Assembly (NCBI GenBank): GCA_963729075.1
Contig: CAVSMU010000018.1
Span: 280,053 to 344,052, forward strand
Length of the DNA: 64,000 nucleotides
Origin: WHSW01 sp963729075
GTDB taxonomy: Bacteria > Actinomycetota > Thermoleophilia > Solirubrobacterales > 70-9
Direction of reading: 5' to 3'
The notes below the pieces were generated by a model. That model searched no databases. It was given only the letters and a program-made list of their open reading frames with translations, and was not told the origin of the DNA. The stretch's first letter is position 1, and the number at the start of each line of letters is the position of its first letter. Positions 27,770 through 36,342 of this stretch are shown here, piece after piece. The position numbers and the translations under genes were made by a program.

Positions 27770-28894
27770 ATGGTCGTCGTCGAGGTCGTCTTCTGGGTCG
27801 CGGTCGGGCTGCTGCTGTACACCCACCTCGCGTACCCGCTGGTGCTCGCCGGGCTCGCCCGGCTGACCCGCCGGCCCCCGGCCCCGCGCGCGACGGAGTT
27901 GCCGAGCGTGTCGCTGATCGTCGCCGCGCACGACGAGGAGGACGTGATCGAGGCCAAGGTCCGCGACGCGCTCGCGCTCGACTACCCGCGGGAGCTCCTC
28001 GAGGTGATCGTGGCCTCCGACGGCTCGGTCGATCGCACCGCGGAGCTCGCCCGCGAGGCGGGCGCCGACCGGGTGCTGGAGCTCTCCAGGGTCGGGAAGA
28101 TCCAGGCCCAGAATGCCGCGGTCGAGCGCGCCGGCGGCGAGGTGCTGGCGTTCAGCGACGCCAACGCGCGCTGGCTGCCAGCCGCGCTGGACGAGCTCGT
28201 CGCCCCGTTCGCCGACCCACGGGTCGGGTACGTCTGCGGTCAGGCCCGGTTTCTCGACCAGGGCGGCTCGAACCAGGAGGGCGTCTATTGGCGCTACGAG
28301 CTCGCGCTCAGGGAGCTGGAGTCCCGGGTCGCGGGCGTGACCGCCGGCAACGGGGCCATCTATGCCGTTCGCCGCTTGGCCTATCTGCCGCTTGGCCCGG
28401 CGTCGAGCCACGACCTCTCGTTCCCGTTCATGCTCAGCAAGCGCGGCTGGCGCGCGGTCTACGCGCCGCGGGCGATCGCCGAGGAGAAGATGGTGGCGAC
28501 GATCGAGGGGGAGTTCGCGCGCAAGCGGCGCATGATGCGGGGCCTGTATGACGAGGTCGTCGGCGACGGGATGCTCTCGCCCCGCGGGTACGGGCTCGCC
28601 TACGGCTTCGAGATCGCCAGCCATCGGCTGCTCCGCTACGCGTCGCCGCTCCTCCACCTCGTCGCGCTGCTCGCGAACGTCGCGCTGGTGGGCGAGTCGG
28701 CGGTCTACGTGGCGACGCTCGCGCTCCAGCTCGCGCTGCTGGCCGCGGCCGCGCTCGCCGGTGTGATCCCGCTGCGGCCGTTTCGCCTCGCTCGCTACTA
28801 CGTGCTCACGACCGCCTCGATCGCCGCCGGGCTCTGGGACCGGGCGCGGCTCGGGACCCCCGGGGCCTGGGACAAGGCGGAGGGGACGCGTTGA
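27770..28894 (+). CDS. membrane glycosyltransferase family 2 protein
   Basis: 374 residues. N-terminal helix, a GT-A domain with IVASDGSVDRT and FSDANARW (DxD-type), GNGAIYAVRR, and three C-terminal helices (about 285-355). This layout is that of processive or hyaluronan/cellulose-synthase-like transferases, but the usual QxxRW is replaced by RKRRMMRG at that place, as in many capsule GT2s that add single residues. Starts 9 bases after the GT4 gene. Confidence 0.87.
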   Translation: MVVVEVVFWVAVGLLLYTHLAYPLVLAGLARLTRRPPAPRATELPSVSLIVAAHDEEDVIEAKVRDALALDYPRELLEVIVASDGSVDRTAELAREAGADRVLELSRVGKIQAQNAAVERAGGEVLAFSDANARWLPAALDELVAPFADPRVGYVCGQARFLDQGGSNQEGVYWRYELALRELESRVAGVTAGNGAIYAVRRLAYLPLGPASSHDLSFPFMLSKRGWRAVYAPRAIAEEKMVATIEGEFARKRRMMRGLYDEVVGDGMLSPRGYGLAYGFEIASHRLLRYASPLLHLVALLANVALVGESAVYVATLALQLALLAAAALAGVIPLRPFRLARYYVLTTASIAAGLWDRARLGTPGAWDKAEGTR

Positions 28895-29487
28895 CGGGCG
28901 ATACGAGGCGTGCGGCGCGCGGCGGTCTCCCGAGAGCCGCCGACGTGCTGCTGGCCGCGGTCGCCCTCGCCCTGACCGCACCGCTGCTCGCGCTCGCCGC
29001 CGTCGCGATCAAGCTCGATGCGCGAGGTCCGGTCATCTACCGCTCGCGCCGCGTCGGGCTCGCAGGGGCGGAGTTCGACCTGCTCAAGCTGCGCACGATG
29101 CACCCCGGCAGCGACCCGGTAGGCGTCGGCACGCCGGTGCTCGGACGCGACCCGCGGGTCACGCGCGTCGGGCACCTGCTGCGCCGCTTCTCGCTCGACG
29201 AGCTGCCGAACCTGGTCAACGTGCTGCGCGGGGAGATGGCGGTCGTCGGCCCGCGCCCGACCCTGGCCGCCCAGGTGGAGCAGTACACGTCGCACCAGCG
29301 CCGCCGGCTCGACGTCAGGCCGGGCCTTACCGGCTGGGCGCAGGTCAACGGCCGCGCCGGCATCCCCTGGAACGAGCGGATCGAGCTCGACGTCTGGTAC
29401 ACGGAGCATCGCTCGCTCACCCTCGACCTCCGGATCCTCGCCCGTACCGCCCACCTACTGCTCACGGGGCACGGCCTGTACGGCTGA
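28891..29487 (+). CDS. initiating sugar-phosphate transferase (WcaJ/PglC type)
   Basis: 198 residues, TTG start overlapping the GT2 stop (TTGA). One re-entrant N-terminal helix, then the bacterial sugar transferase domain with VIYRSRRVG, DELPNLVNVLRGEMAVVGPRP and a Tyr-rich end. It moves a sugar-1-phosphate onto undecaprenyl phosphate, starting the repeat unit. It is the short PglC-like form without the four-helix and Rossmann N-terminal part, which the CapD-like protein of this locus carries instead. Confidence 0.92.
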   Translation: MTGDTRRAARGGLPRAADVLLAAVALALTAPLLALAAVAIKLDARGPVIYRSRRVGLAGAEFDLLKLRTMHPGSDPVGVGTPVLGRDPRVTRVGHLLRRFSLDELPNLVNVLRGEMAVVGPRPTLAAQVEQYTSHQRRRLDVRPGLTGWAQVNGRAGIPWNERIELDVWYTEHRSLTLDLRILARTAHLLLTGHGLYG

Positions 29488-29493
29488 GGCGCG

Positions 29494-30024
29494 CTAAACC
29501 GGCTCCAGCGGGCGATGCGGCTCCGCCGGCACCTCGATCCTGATCGGGTCGCCGGGCCGCACCTCTCCGTCGGCCACCACGATCGCCATGACGCCGGCCT
29601 TGCGGATCAGCTCGCCGGTCTCGCCTCGATCCAGGGTGGCCTTCATCAGGCCCGGCTGGATCGTGTCGAGCTGGACGCAGGGGTTGCGCAGGCCGGTGAC
29701 CTCGACGACCGCCGTGGCGCCGATCCGGAGTCGCGTGCCGGTCGGCAGCGCCAGCAGGTCGACGCCCCGGGTGGTGAGGTTCTCGCCCATGGCTCCCGGC
29801 GCGACGTCGAAGCCGGCGCCGCGGAGGTCGTCGTGCAGCTCGGCGGCGATCAGGTGCACCTGGCGCAGGTTCGGCCGGGCCGGGTCCCGTCGCACGCGCG
29901 AGCGGTGCTGGACCGTGGCGCCGCAGTGCGCGTCGCCCTCCACTCCGAGGCCGGCGAGCAAGCGGATCGCATCGCGGCCCGGCTTGCCCGGGCCGTGCGA
30001 GGTGCTGCGGCCGACGGCGGTCAC
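29494..30024 (-). CDS. MOSC domain protein
   Basis: About 176 residues. VTAVGRS...GVEGDAHCGATVQHRSRV at the start, MGENLTTRGVDLLAL, and RNPCVQLD with the conserved cysteine are MOSC hallmarks (molybdenum-cofactor sulfurase C-terminal domain). Members bind Moco or transfer sulfur; YiiM-type members detoxify N-hydroxylated compounds. The start is uncertain: GTG 30024 matches the family, GTG 30063 would add 13 residues. Tail-to-tail with the sugar transferase, divergent from the acetyltransferase. Confidence 0.85.
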   Translation of the reverse strand: MTAVGRSTSHGPGKPGRDAIRLLAGLGVEGDAHCGATVQHRSRVRRDPARPNLRQVHLIAAELHDDLRGAGFDVAPGAMGENLTTRGVDLLALPTGTRLRIGATAVVEVTGLRNPCVQLDTIQPGLMKATLDRGETGELIRKAGVMAIVVADGEVRPGDPIRIEVPAEPHRPLEPV

Positions 30025-30087
30025 CGCCCCGCCATCGCGCCGCTCGTGGAGGTCGCCGGCCACGGCGGTCAAGGTAGCTTGTCGGCG

Positions 30088-30615
30088 ATGGCGAAGGCCG
30101 ACGTCACGCTGCGCGACTTCCGCCCCGACGACGCGGAGGCGGTGCATCGGTGGTTCAACGACGAGCGGGTGACCGCCGACCTGGTCGGCCGCCGCGACAC
30201 GTTCAGCCTCGAGGATGCAGGGGGCTGGGTCGAGCGGGCGATGGAAACCACGCGTGACCGCAAGTGGGCGATCACCATCGACGGCACGGACGAGGCGGTC
30301 GGCTTCGTCGCGCTTTTCGGCCTCGACCGCGAGCTCGGGCCGGAGCTGGCCGTGCTCGTCGGCGAGCCCGTCGCGTGGGGCAAGGGCGTGGCCCGGGAGG
30401 CCGAGCGCCAGGCCTGCATCGAGGCGTTCGAGGCCTACGGCGCGCACCGCGTGCACGCGGAGATCCCAGCGACCAACGAGGCGGCCCAGAAGGTGGTCAC
30501 GCATCTCGGATTCCAGCGCGAGGGCGTGATGCGGAAGGCGATCAGGCGCGAGGAGGAGCGGATCGACAACCAGGTCTGGGGTCTGCTTCCCGAGGACTTC
30601 ACCGGGTGGGAGTAG
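30088..30615 (+). CDS. GNAT family N-acetyltransferase
   Basis: 175 residues. TLRDFRPDDAEAVHRWFNDE, then WGKGVAREAERQACIEAFEAYG (acetyl-CoA pyrophosphate loop, with a W-GKG variant of the Q/RxxGxG/A motif) and THLGFQREGVMRKAI at the end. It belongs to the RimJ/RimL-like branch that acetylates protein N-termini, amino sugars or antibiotics; substrate unknown. ATG 30088 was chosen; TTG 30079 is an alternative. Confidence 0.88.
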   Translation: MAKADVTLRDFRPDDAEAVHRWFNDERVTADLVGRRDTFSLEDAGGWVERAMETTRDRKWAITIDGTDEAVGFVALFGLDRELGPELAVLVGEPVAWGKGVAREAERQACIEAFEAYGAHRVHAEIPATNEAAQKVVTHLGFQREGVMRKAIRREEERIDNQVWGLLPEDFTGWE

Positions 30616-30660
30616 CGGAGCCCCGCCGGGGCTGACGGAGACTCGCCCGCCGAGGCCGAG

Positions 30661-31575
30661 CTGATCGCGGACCGCGGCGCGGCAGCCGAGAGCGAGGAGT
30701 TCTTCCGCTCGCGCCCGTTCCTCGACGCCGAGGGGGTCACGCACACGCTCAGGATCGTCTCCGGCGAGCGCACGGCACTGGTGCCGCTGATCGTCCGCGA
30801 GATCGAGGGCTCGGACCGCCTCGACGCAACCTCGCCCTACGGCTACCCCGGCGCGACGATCAGCGGCGCGCGCCCGGCCCCGGCGCCCGAGGGCGTGGAC
30901 TGGTCGCCCACCGGGCTGATCAGCGTCTTCGCCCGCGAGCGGCTGCTGGCGGACGCCTGGGTGGCGGGAGCCAGCGAGCGCTCGCCGGTGCTCGTGCACG
31001 ACCCGACCAAGCCGCGCCGCCTGCGCTCGCGCCTGGCCGAGCAGATCCGCGCCAACTCGCGCGACGGCTGGACCGTCGACGCCCATCCGGGGCCGCAATC
31101 GGCGCCCGCCGACCGTGACGCGTTCGCGCTCGCCTACGGGGAGACCATGCGTCGTACCGGGGCCGCCGAGCGCTACCTGTATCCCCCCGAGTACTTCGAC
31201 TCCGTGCTCTCGTCCCCACGCAGCTGGCTGCTGGTCGCCCGGCGGAGGGCCGAGGCTGGCGCCGCGGCGATCCTGGGGACCAGCGACGGCGTCCTCCACT
31301 ACTACCTGGGTGGAACCGCGGATCGCTTTCGCGAGGCCTCGCCGTTCAAGAACGTCGTCGCTGCGATGCTCGACCGAGCCGACGAGCTGCAGCTGCCGCT
31401 CAACCTCGGCGGCGGAGTCACGGCCGGCGACGGGCTGGAGACGTTCAAGCGCGGCTTCGCCAACGCCGAGCTCCCGTTTCGCACCCACGAGCTCGTCTGC
31501 GACCAGGGCGAGTACGAGCGCCTCGCGGCCGGCCGAGACGCCGGCGACTTCTTTCCCGCCTACCGCGCCCGCTGA
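30661..31575 (+). CDS. GNAT/FemAB-like acyltransferase, no standard start codon
   Basis: A protein with DATSPYGYPGATISG, MRRTGAAERYLYPPEYF, LHYYLGGTADRFREASPFKNV and a Cys/Tyr-rich end, the pattern of FemAB/GNAT-fold enzymes that add amino acids or acyl groups to envelope polymers. The first standard start in frame is GTG 30781 (264 residues), but coding-like sequence (EEFFRSRPFLDAEGVTHTL) continues upstream to about 30630 in the same frame as the preceding gene's stop. The CTG at 30661 is taken as a provisional start. It could also be translated by reinitiation after the acetyltransferase. Confidence 0.72.
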   Translation: MIADRGAAAESEEFFRSRPFLDAEGVTHTLRIVSGERTALVPLIVREIEGSDRLDATSPYGYPGATISGARPAPAPEGVDWSPTGLISVFARERLLADAWVAGASERSPVLVHDPTKPRRLRSRLAEQIRANSRDGWTVDAHPGPQSAPADRDAFALAYGETMRRTGAAERYLYPPEYFDSVLSSPRSWLLVARRRAEAGAAAILGTSDGVLHYYLGGTADRFREASPFKNVVAAMLDRADELQLPLNLGGGVTAGDGLETFKRGFANAELPFRTHELVCDQGEYERLAAGRDAGDFFPAYRAR

Positions 31576-31579
31576 GCGG

Positions 31580-32824
31580 CTACTTGGGTACGACCCCGCC
31601 CTCGTCGGGCGGCGCGGGCGGCTCGGTGGGCGGCACGGGCGGCTCGGTCGGCGGCACGGGCACGGTCCCGCCCGCCTCGATCCGCTCCTGCACCTCGCGC
31701 CGGATCGCCCGGATCTCGGCGCCCAGTGCCGCGCCCGGGCAGGAGGTGAGTCCCACCGAACCGTGACCGATGATCTTCTTGGTCCGCACCCGGCGGCCGG
31801 CGGCGTAGCGGCTGGCGTCGCCGCCGGCGGAGATCATCGTCGTCTTGCCCTGGGCGCTGCGCCCGTGGACGGCGAGCTTCCACGCGAGGTAGTCGATCAG
31901 CGCCTGCTTGGAGGCCGGGGTGATCGGCACCTTGGTGTGCGTTCCGATCACGGCCACGCCGCTGGTCTGCGCGTTGAAGCCCTGCGCGTGAGCGCCGACC
32001 ACCGCCTTGCTCAGCCCTCCGGACCGGCCGGCGTAGATGTTCCCGAAGCGGTCGACGAGTGCGTTGTAGCCGATGTCGTTCCACCCGTTGCCGTTGCGGT
32101 GATAGCGGCAGATGCCGAGCACGACCGACGGCGCCTCGGCCTCGCTGTAGTCGTTCGCGGTCACGGTGTGGTGGACGACGCCGGCCTTGACCGTGCCGAA
32201 GGTGGGTCTGGCCCGTGGCTTGCAGCCGCCGCCAGTCGCGCCCCAGGCGCCTCGTGAGACGACGGGCGGGCGGACCGGAAGCGCGTCGGCGGCCGGCGCG
32301 AGCGCGCTCGACGCCGAGATGAACGCCGAGTTGATCGCCTTCCGCGCGCCGGTGAGCAGGCCGCCGAGCTCACTCGTGGTCCCGGAGACGTTGACGTAGT
32401 GCAGGGTCCCGGACGGCCGCCACCCCCTGGCGCGCAGCTGAAGCTCGTCGGCACCCCCGAAGTAGGCCGGGTCGCCGTTCGCGGTCTCGACCCAGGCGCT
32501 CCAGTCCCCGCCCGCGTCGCGCGCGCGAAGCTCGAGCGGTCGCAGCTCGCCGCCCAGGCCGACGAGGTCGAAGCGCTCGGGGGCGGCGATGACGGGCGAG
32601 CGGAAGCTCACGGCCCCCTCCCCTGGATGGCCGGCGTGCCCCGTTCTCGCCGCCGGCGCCCCGGGCACCGCCTCGACCGCGGGCAGGACCTGCTCGAAGT
32701 CGACCGCCTCCGGCAGATAGGGCTGCGACGAGAGCGCCGGCGCGGCGACGTAGCCGCAGCCGACGGCGATCGCCGCGGCGACGAAGTGTCTGGGCCTCAC
32801 TCGCACGTCTCTGGAAGCAAACAC
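31580..32824 (-). CDS. PGRP-type N-acetylmuramoyl-L-alanine amidase, secreted
   Basis: 414 residues. A signal sequence (about 12-32), an Ig-like middle part (about 70-145), then an Amidase_2/PGRP domain (about 185-380) with zinc ligands in VVHHTVT, GHGSVGLTSCPG (His and Cys) and the WNDIGYN tyrosine region. It cleaves the lactyl-amide between muramic acid and the stem peptide. The C-terminus is a Pro/Thr/Glu repeat, PVPPTEPPVPPTEPPAPP, encoded by two 21-base tandem copies (31616-31657), which probably spans the wall. Confidence 0.88.
   Translation of the reverse strand: MFASRDVRVRPRHFVAAAIAVGCGYVAAPALSSQPYLPEAVDFEQVLPAVEAVPGAPAARTGHAGHPGEGAVSFRSPVIAAPERFDLVGLGGELRPLELRARDAGGDWSAWVETANGDPAYFGGADELQLRARGWRPSGTLHYVNVSGTTSELGGLLTGARKAINSAFISASSALAPAADALPVRPPVVSRGAWGATGGGCKPRARPTFGTVKAGVVHHTVTANDYSEAEAPSVVLGICRYHRNGNGWNDIGYNALVDRFGNIYAGRSGGLSKAVVGAHAQGFNAQTSGVAVIGTHTKVPITPASKQALIDYLAWKLAVHGRSAQGKTTMISAGGDASRYAAGRRVRTKKIIGHGSVGLTSCPGAALGAEIRAIRREVQERIEAGGTVPVPPTEPPVPPTEPPAPPDEGGVVPK
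31616..31657. repeat. two 21-bp tandem repeats
   Basis: Two copies of a 21-base unit differing at one base (31616-31636 and 31637-31657), encoding a 7-residue Pro-Pro-Thr-Glu unit in the amidase gene on the minus strand. Such in-frame repeats vary in number by slippage without breaking the gene. Confidence 0.8.
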
Positions 32825-32909
32825 GCCCGGGCGGCGTTGGATGCGGCCCCGGCCGGGTCACAGTGCCAGATTTCCAGGGGATTCGCGGTGCGCCGCAGAC
32901 GCGCTGGTC

Positions 32910-33686
32910 CTAGGCGTCCGGAATCACGACCGGGACGGGCTCGGGCCCTTGCCCGCGATACGTGTCACGGAACGCGCGCAGGGCGTCGAGCGTCGCCCGC
33001 CCCTCGTACGTGGGACAGCCGATCATCTGCGTCCACGCCGTGGCCGCGACGTCGAACGGCATGTCCGGGTTCGGGAACAGCAGCATGCCGTCGTAGTCCT
33101 CGTCGAACAGCCCCTTCAGCTCGAGCTGCTGGTCCTCGGGAAGGTCGGGCGAGTACTGAATGTCGATGCGTCCGTGCTCGAGCGAGTGCACCGTGTACAC
33201 CGGGTCCGGGTACTCGCTGTAGGCACCGTCCGCCTGCATGCGCGGCGGCACGATGTGGTTGCCCGAGGTCGGCGGATTGGTCTTGTAGTCGGGCGGATCG
33301 TCGTTGGGCTGGATGTGGGTGTTGCCCTCGTCGGGGAGGTCGAGGTCGAGCTCGCACCCGGCCTCGTCGGCGGCGACCCGCAGGTCGCCCTGCTCGACCG
33401 CGGGCGGCGGGGTTCCCTCGCGGCCGTCCGGTGCGATGCCGTTCACGGAACCGCTCTGGACCTCGATGTGCGCGGCCTGGGGCAGCTCCTCGCCGTCGAC
33501 GGTGACCTCGTCATCGCCACCGCCGCTGCCGGCGATCACAACCACGATCCCGATCGCGACCGCCAGGGTCAGCACGCCGGCGACCACGTAGCCGAGCATC
33601 AGCCGCCGGCGCTCGGCGGCGGCCTCCCGCTTTTCCGCCTCGACCCGTTCCAGCCGGCGGCGTTCACGTTCCTGCTTGCTGCTCAA
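32910..33686 (-). CDS. DUF3105 domain membrane protein
   Basis: 258 residues from a TTG start. A basic, Arg/Glu-rich cytosolic helix (1-28), one membrane helix (about 31-52) and an outside domain with NTHIQPNDDPPDYKTNPPTSGNH, SLEHGRIDIQY and a YDGMLLFPNP segment, all DUF3105 markers with conserved His and Asp/Asn. The domain is common in actinobacteria and deinococci, function unknown; the conserved His residues suggest metal binding. Confidence 0.88.
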   Translation of the reverse strand: MSSKQERERRRLERVEAEKREAAAERRRLMLGYVVAGVLTLAVAIGIVVVIAGSGGGDDEVTVDGEELPQAAHIEVQSGSVNGIAPDGREGTPPPAVEQGDLRVAADEAGCELDLDLPDEGNTHIQPNDDPPDYKTNPPTSGNHIVPPRMQADGAYSEYPDPVYTVHSLEHGRIDIQYSPDLPEDQQLELKGLFDEDYDGMLLFPNPDMPFDVAATAWTQMIGCPTYEGRATLDALRAFRDTYRGQGPEPVPVVIPDA

Positions 33687-33741
33687 GGCGGCGCAGACTA
33701 GCGCTGCAGACCTAAATTGAGCTCAAGGCCCGCTGCGGCCG

Positions 33742-34581
33742 TCAGGCCGCGGCGCCGGCGGCGCTCTCCGCCTCCTCGCCGGCGTAGGCGTCGGCGACGA
33801 ACGCCGCGAGCTCGTCGTCGAGCCGGCCGGGGCTGACGCGCCACTCGAAGATCGACTCCGCGTTCACCAGGCGCGCTCGGGGCAGTTCCTCGACGAGCAT
33901 GTCGGAGTCGGTGAACGGGTGCAGGGGGTCCGCCGGGTGCCCGATCACCAGCGTCGGCAGATTGATGAGCTCCCGCTCCTCGCGCGGCGGCGCCGTGCGC
34001 CCGAAGAGCAGCCCCTCGAGCACCGCCTCAGAGGCCTCCGGGGGCCGCCGGGTCCAGTCCAGCATGATGTCGACGAGGAAGTTGGAGCGCGGGATCCTGT
34101 TGGTGAGCGCAGCGACGCCGCGCAACACCGGCTTGCCGACGCGCAGGGCCACGAGAATCGGCAGGAAGATCAGCCCCGCAGCTACGAGCGCGTTGTCGAG
34201 CACGGGCATCTCGATGAACAGCGCCCGCGCCGCGCGGGGGTGGCGCGTCGCCATCTCGAGCGAGACGTTGGCCCCCAGGGAGGTGCCGCCGACGACGGGC
34301 TGATCGAGCTCGAGGTGATCGATCAGGGCCGCCACCTGGTCGGCGAACGCGCTCATGCTGTAGGCGCGCATGTCCGTCGGCTTGTCGGACGTCCCGTGGC
34401 CGAGCAGGTCGACCGTGATCACCCGGTGGCCGCGTGAGACCATCTCCGGCGCCAGGTTGTCGTACATGTGCCGGTTCATGAGCAGGCCGTGAATCAGCAC
34501 CAGCGTCCGCTCGCCCTCGCCGTAGTCGGCGAACGCGATCCGGTGCCCGCCGTAGCGGAACGACCCCTCCACAGCAGTCAT
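33742..34581 (-). CDS. alpha/beta hydrolase
   Basis: 279 residues. LVLIHGLLMNRHMYDNL (oxyanion HG), DLLGHGTSDKP, and GGTSLGANVSL with nucleophile Ser in GxSxG. The acid Asp is in the ADPLHPFTDS segment; no clear C-terminal catalytic His is seen in the usual place, the end being FEWRVSPGRLDDEL. Substrate unknown (esterase, lipase or haloperoxidase-like). Lies 8 bases downstream of metF on the same strand and may be co-transcribed. Confidence 0.85.
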   Translation of the reverse strand: MTAVEGSFRYGGHRIAFADYGEGERTLVLIHGLLMNRHMYDNLAPEMVSRGHRVITVDLLGHGTSDKPTDMRAYSMSAFADQVAALIDHLELDQPVVGGTSLGANVSLEMATRHPRAARALFIEMPVLDNALVAAGLIFLPILVALRVGKPVLRGVAALTNRIPRSNFLVDIMLDWTRRPPEASEAVLEGLLFGRTAPPREERELINLPTLVIGHPADPLHPFTDSDMLVEELPRARLVNAESIFEWRVSPGRLDDELAAFVADAYAGEEAESAAGAAA

Positions 34582-34589
34582 CAGGGCGC

Positions 34590-35513
34590 TCAGTCTAGGG
34601 ACGCCGCCCGCTGTTCCCGCTCGGTCGCGCCCGCGCGTTCCCACGGCCGCGAGGCAAGCAGGGCCGCGAGGACGGCCCGCGTCCCGGGGGCTCGGTTGAG
34701 CGCGTAGAAGTGGATGCCCGGCGCGCCCGCGGCCAGCAGCTCCTCGCACTGTTGGGCGGCGAACGCGACCCCGAGCAGAGACTCGGCCTCCGGATCCCCG
34801 CCCAGCGCCCCCATGGCCGAGTTCAGCTCGTCGGGGATGGAGGCGTCGCAGAGGTCGCAGATTCGCGCCACCTGGCCGAAGCTCGCGATCGGGATCACGC
34901 CGGGGATGATCGGCACGTCGATGCCGCGTTCGCGCGCCGCCGCGACGAAGTCGAAGTAGACGTGGTTGTCGAAGAACAGCTGCGTGATCAGGAAGCTGGC
35001 GCCCGCGTCGACCTTCGTCTTCAGGTAGTCGAGGTCGGCGTCGAGGCTTTCCGCCTCCGGGTGGACCTCCGGGAAGCAGGCGCCGCCGATCGTGAACTCG
35101 TAGCGCTCGGAGATGAAGCCGGTGAGCTCGGCGGCGCTCGAGAGCCCGTCCGCGGGTGGAGTGAACTCGGCCTCGCCGCGGGGCGGATCGCCGCGCAGCG
35201 CGAGGACGTTCTCGATTCCGATCGCCGCGAACCGGTCGAGAATCGCCGCGAGCCCGGCGCGCGTCTCGCCGACGCAGCTCAGGTGCGCCATCACCTCGAT
35301 CCCGTGCTCCGACTTGATCCGCTCGGCGATCTCGACCGTGCCGTCGCGGGTCGCGCCCCCGGCCCCGTAGGTCACCGAGACGTAATCAGGGGCGAGCGGC
35401 TTCAGCGCCTGGACGGTCTCGAACAGCTGCTCTACTCCCGCCGGCGTCTTGGGCGGAAAGAACTCGATCGAGAACACGGGCCTCTGGGTCGCGAGCAGCT
35501 CGTCGATGCGCAT
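34590..35513 (-). CDS. metF: methylenetetrahydrofolate reductase
   Basis: 307 residues, flavin-dependent TIM barrel that reduces 5,10-methylene-THF to 5-methyl-THF for methionine synthesis. Motifs: FSIEFFPPKTPAG (active-site Glu), VSVTYGAGG, HLSCVGETR, NVLALRGDPPRG (flavin binding) and LITQLFFDN. The length fits the short bacterial form without a regulatory domain. It diverges from the ABC ATPase gene. Confidence 0.95.
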   Translation of the reverse strand: MRIDELLATQRPVFSIEFFPPKTPAGVEQLFETVQALKPLAPDYVSVTYGAGGATRDGTVEIAERIKSEHGIEVMAHLSCVGETRAGLAAILDRFAAIGIENVLALRGDPPRGEAEFTPPADGLSSAAELTGFISERYEFTIGGACFPEVHPEAESLDADLDYLKTKVDAGASFLITQLFFDNHVYFDFVAAARERGIDVPIIPGVIPIASFGQVARICDLCDASIPDELNSAMGALGGDPEAESLLGVAFAAQQCEELLAAGAPGIHFYALNRAPGTRAVLAALLASRPWERAGATEREQRAASLD

Positions 35514-35547
35514 CGGCGGTGGATGGTAGAGCGCCTAAACTGGGATC

Positions 35548-36342
35548 GTGGAGGTCGACCGACAGCCTCGACCCGCCATCGAGCTGGCCGGCGTGGTGAA
35601 GAGCTTCGGTCGCGAACGGGTCCTCGACGGAGTCGATCTCACGGTCCCGGCCGGGGCGATCACGGTCCTGCTCGGCCCCTCGGGAGCCGGGAAGACGGTG
35701 ACCATCAGCCATGTGGTCGGGCTCCTCAGCCCCGATCGCGGCGCCGTCTACATTGGCGACCGCAACCTCGTCGCGCTCGGCGACGCAGAGCTGAACGAGG
35801 TCCGCCAGTCGATGGCTGTCGTGCTCCAGGGCACGCTTCCGTTCACGTGCGGCTTGTTCTTCTCGCTCACCGTCTATGAGAACGTGGCCTTCGCCCTGCG
35901 ACAGCGCAATCGCTGGTCGGAGGAGCGAGTGCGCCAGGTGACGATGGAGTACCTGGGAATGGTCGGGCTCGCCGATCGCGCCGGCGACATGCCCGAGCAC
36001 CTCTCGGCGGGGATGTGCAAGCGGGTGGCGATTGCCAGGGCGCTGGCGCTCGAGGCGCGGATCGTGCTGATCGACGACTTCGACAGCGGCATCGACGGCG
36101 TCCGCCTCTCGCTGCTGTGCGGGATGATCACCGAGATCCAGCGCGAGACCGGCGCGACCTTCCTGGTGTCGACCCACCACATGAGCGCTGCCCGCAGGCT
36201 CGCGGACTACGTCGCGGTGATCCACGACGGGCGGATCGTCGCCAGCGGGGAGGCCGAGGCGGTGCTCGGCTCGAGCGATCCCCTGGTTCGCCAGCTCGTC
36301 GCCGGGGACACCTCCGGCCCGATCCAGCTCGCCGACGTCTAG
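35548..36342 (+). CDS. ABC transporter ATPase of the Mla (MlaF) type, atypical Walker B
   Basis: 264 residues, GTG start. Walker A GPSGAGKT (43-50), Q-loop Gln94, signature LSAGM (152-156, usually LSGGM) and H-loop His210 are recognisable. The Walker B region is IVLIDDFDSGID: the catalytic Glu after the Asp is Asp177, and the usual Pro is Phe. Family members pair with an MlaE permease and MCE proteins for lipid transport; none is nearby, so this is a lone subunit. Convergent with the SDR gene, ending in a 4-base overlap. Confidence 0.85.
   Translation: MEVDRQPRPAIELAGVVKSFGRERVLDGVDLTVPAGAITVLLGPSGAGKTVTISHVVGLLSPDRGAVYIGDRNLVALGDAELNEVRQSMAVVLQGTLPFTCGLFFSLTVYENVAFALRQRNRWSEERVRQVTMEYLGMVGLADRAGDMPEHLSAGMCKRVAIARALALEARIVLIDDFDSGIDGVRLSLLCGMITEIQRETGATFLVSTHHMSAARRLADYVAVIHDGRIVASGEAEAVLGSSDPLVRQLVAGDTSGPIQLADV

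Noticed and set aside
27200..28981. 593-codon frame on the minus strand
   Set aside because: Antisense of the GT4 and GT2 genes; Arg/His/Asp-rich, a usual shadow in high-GC DNA.
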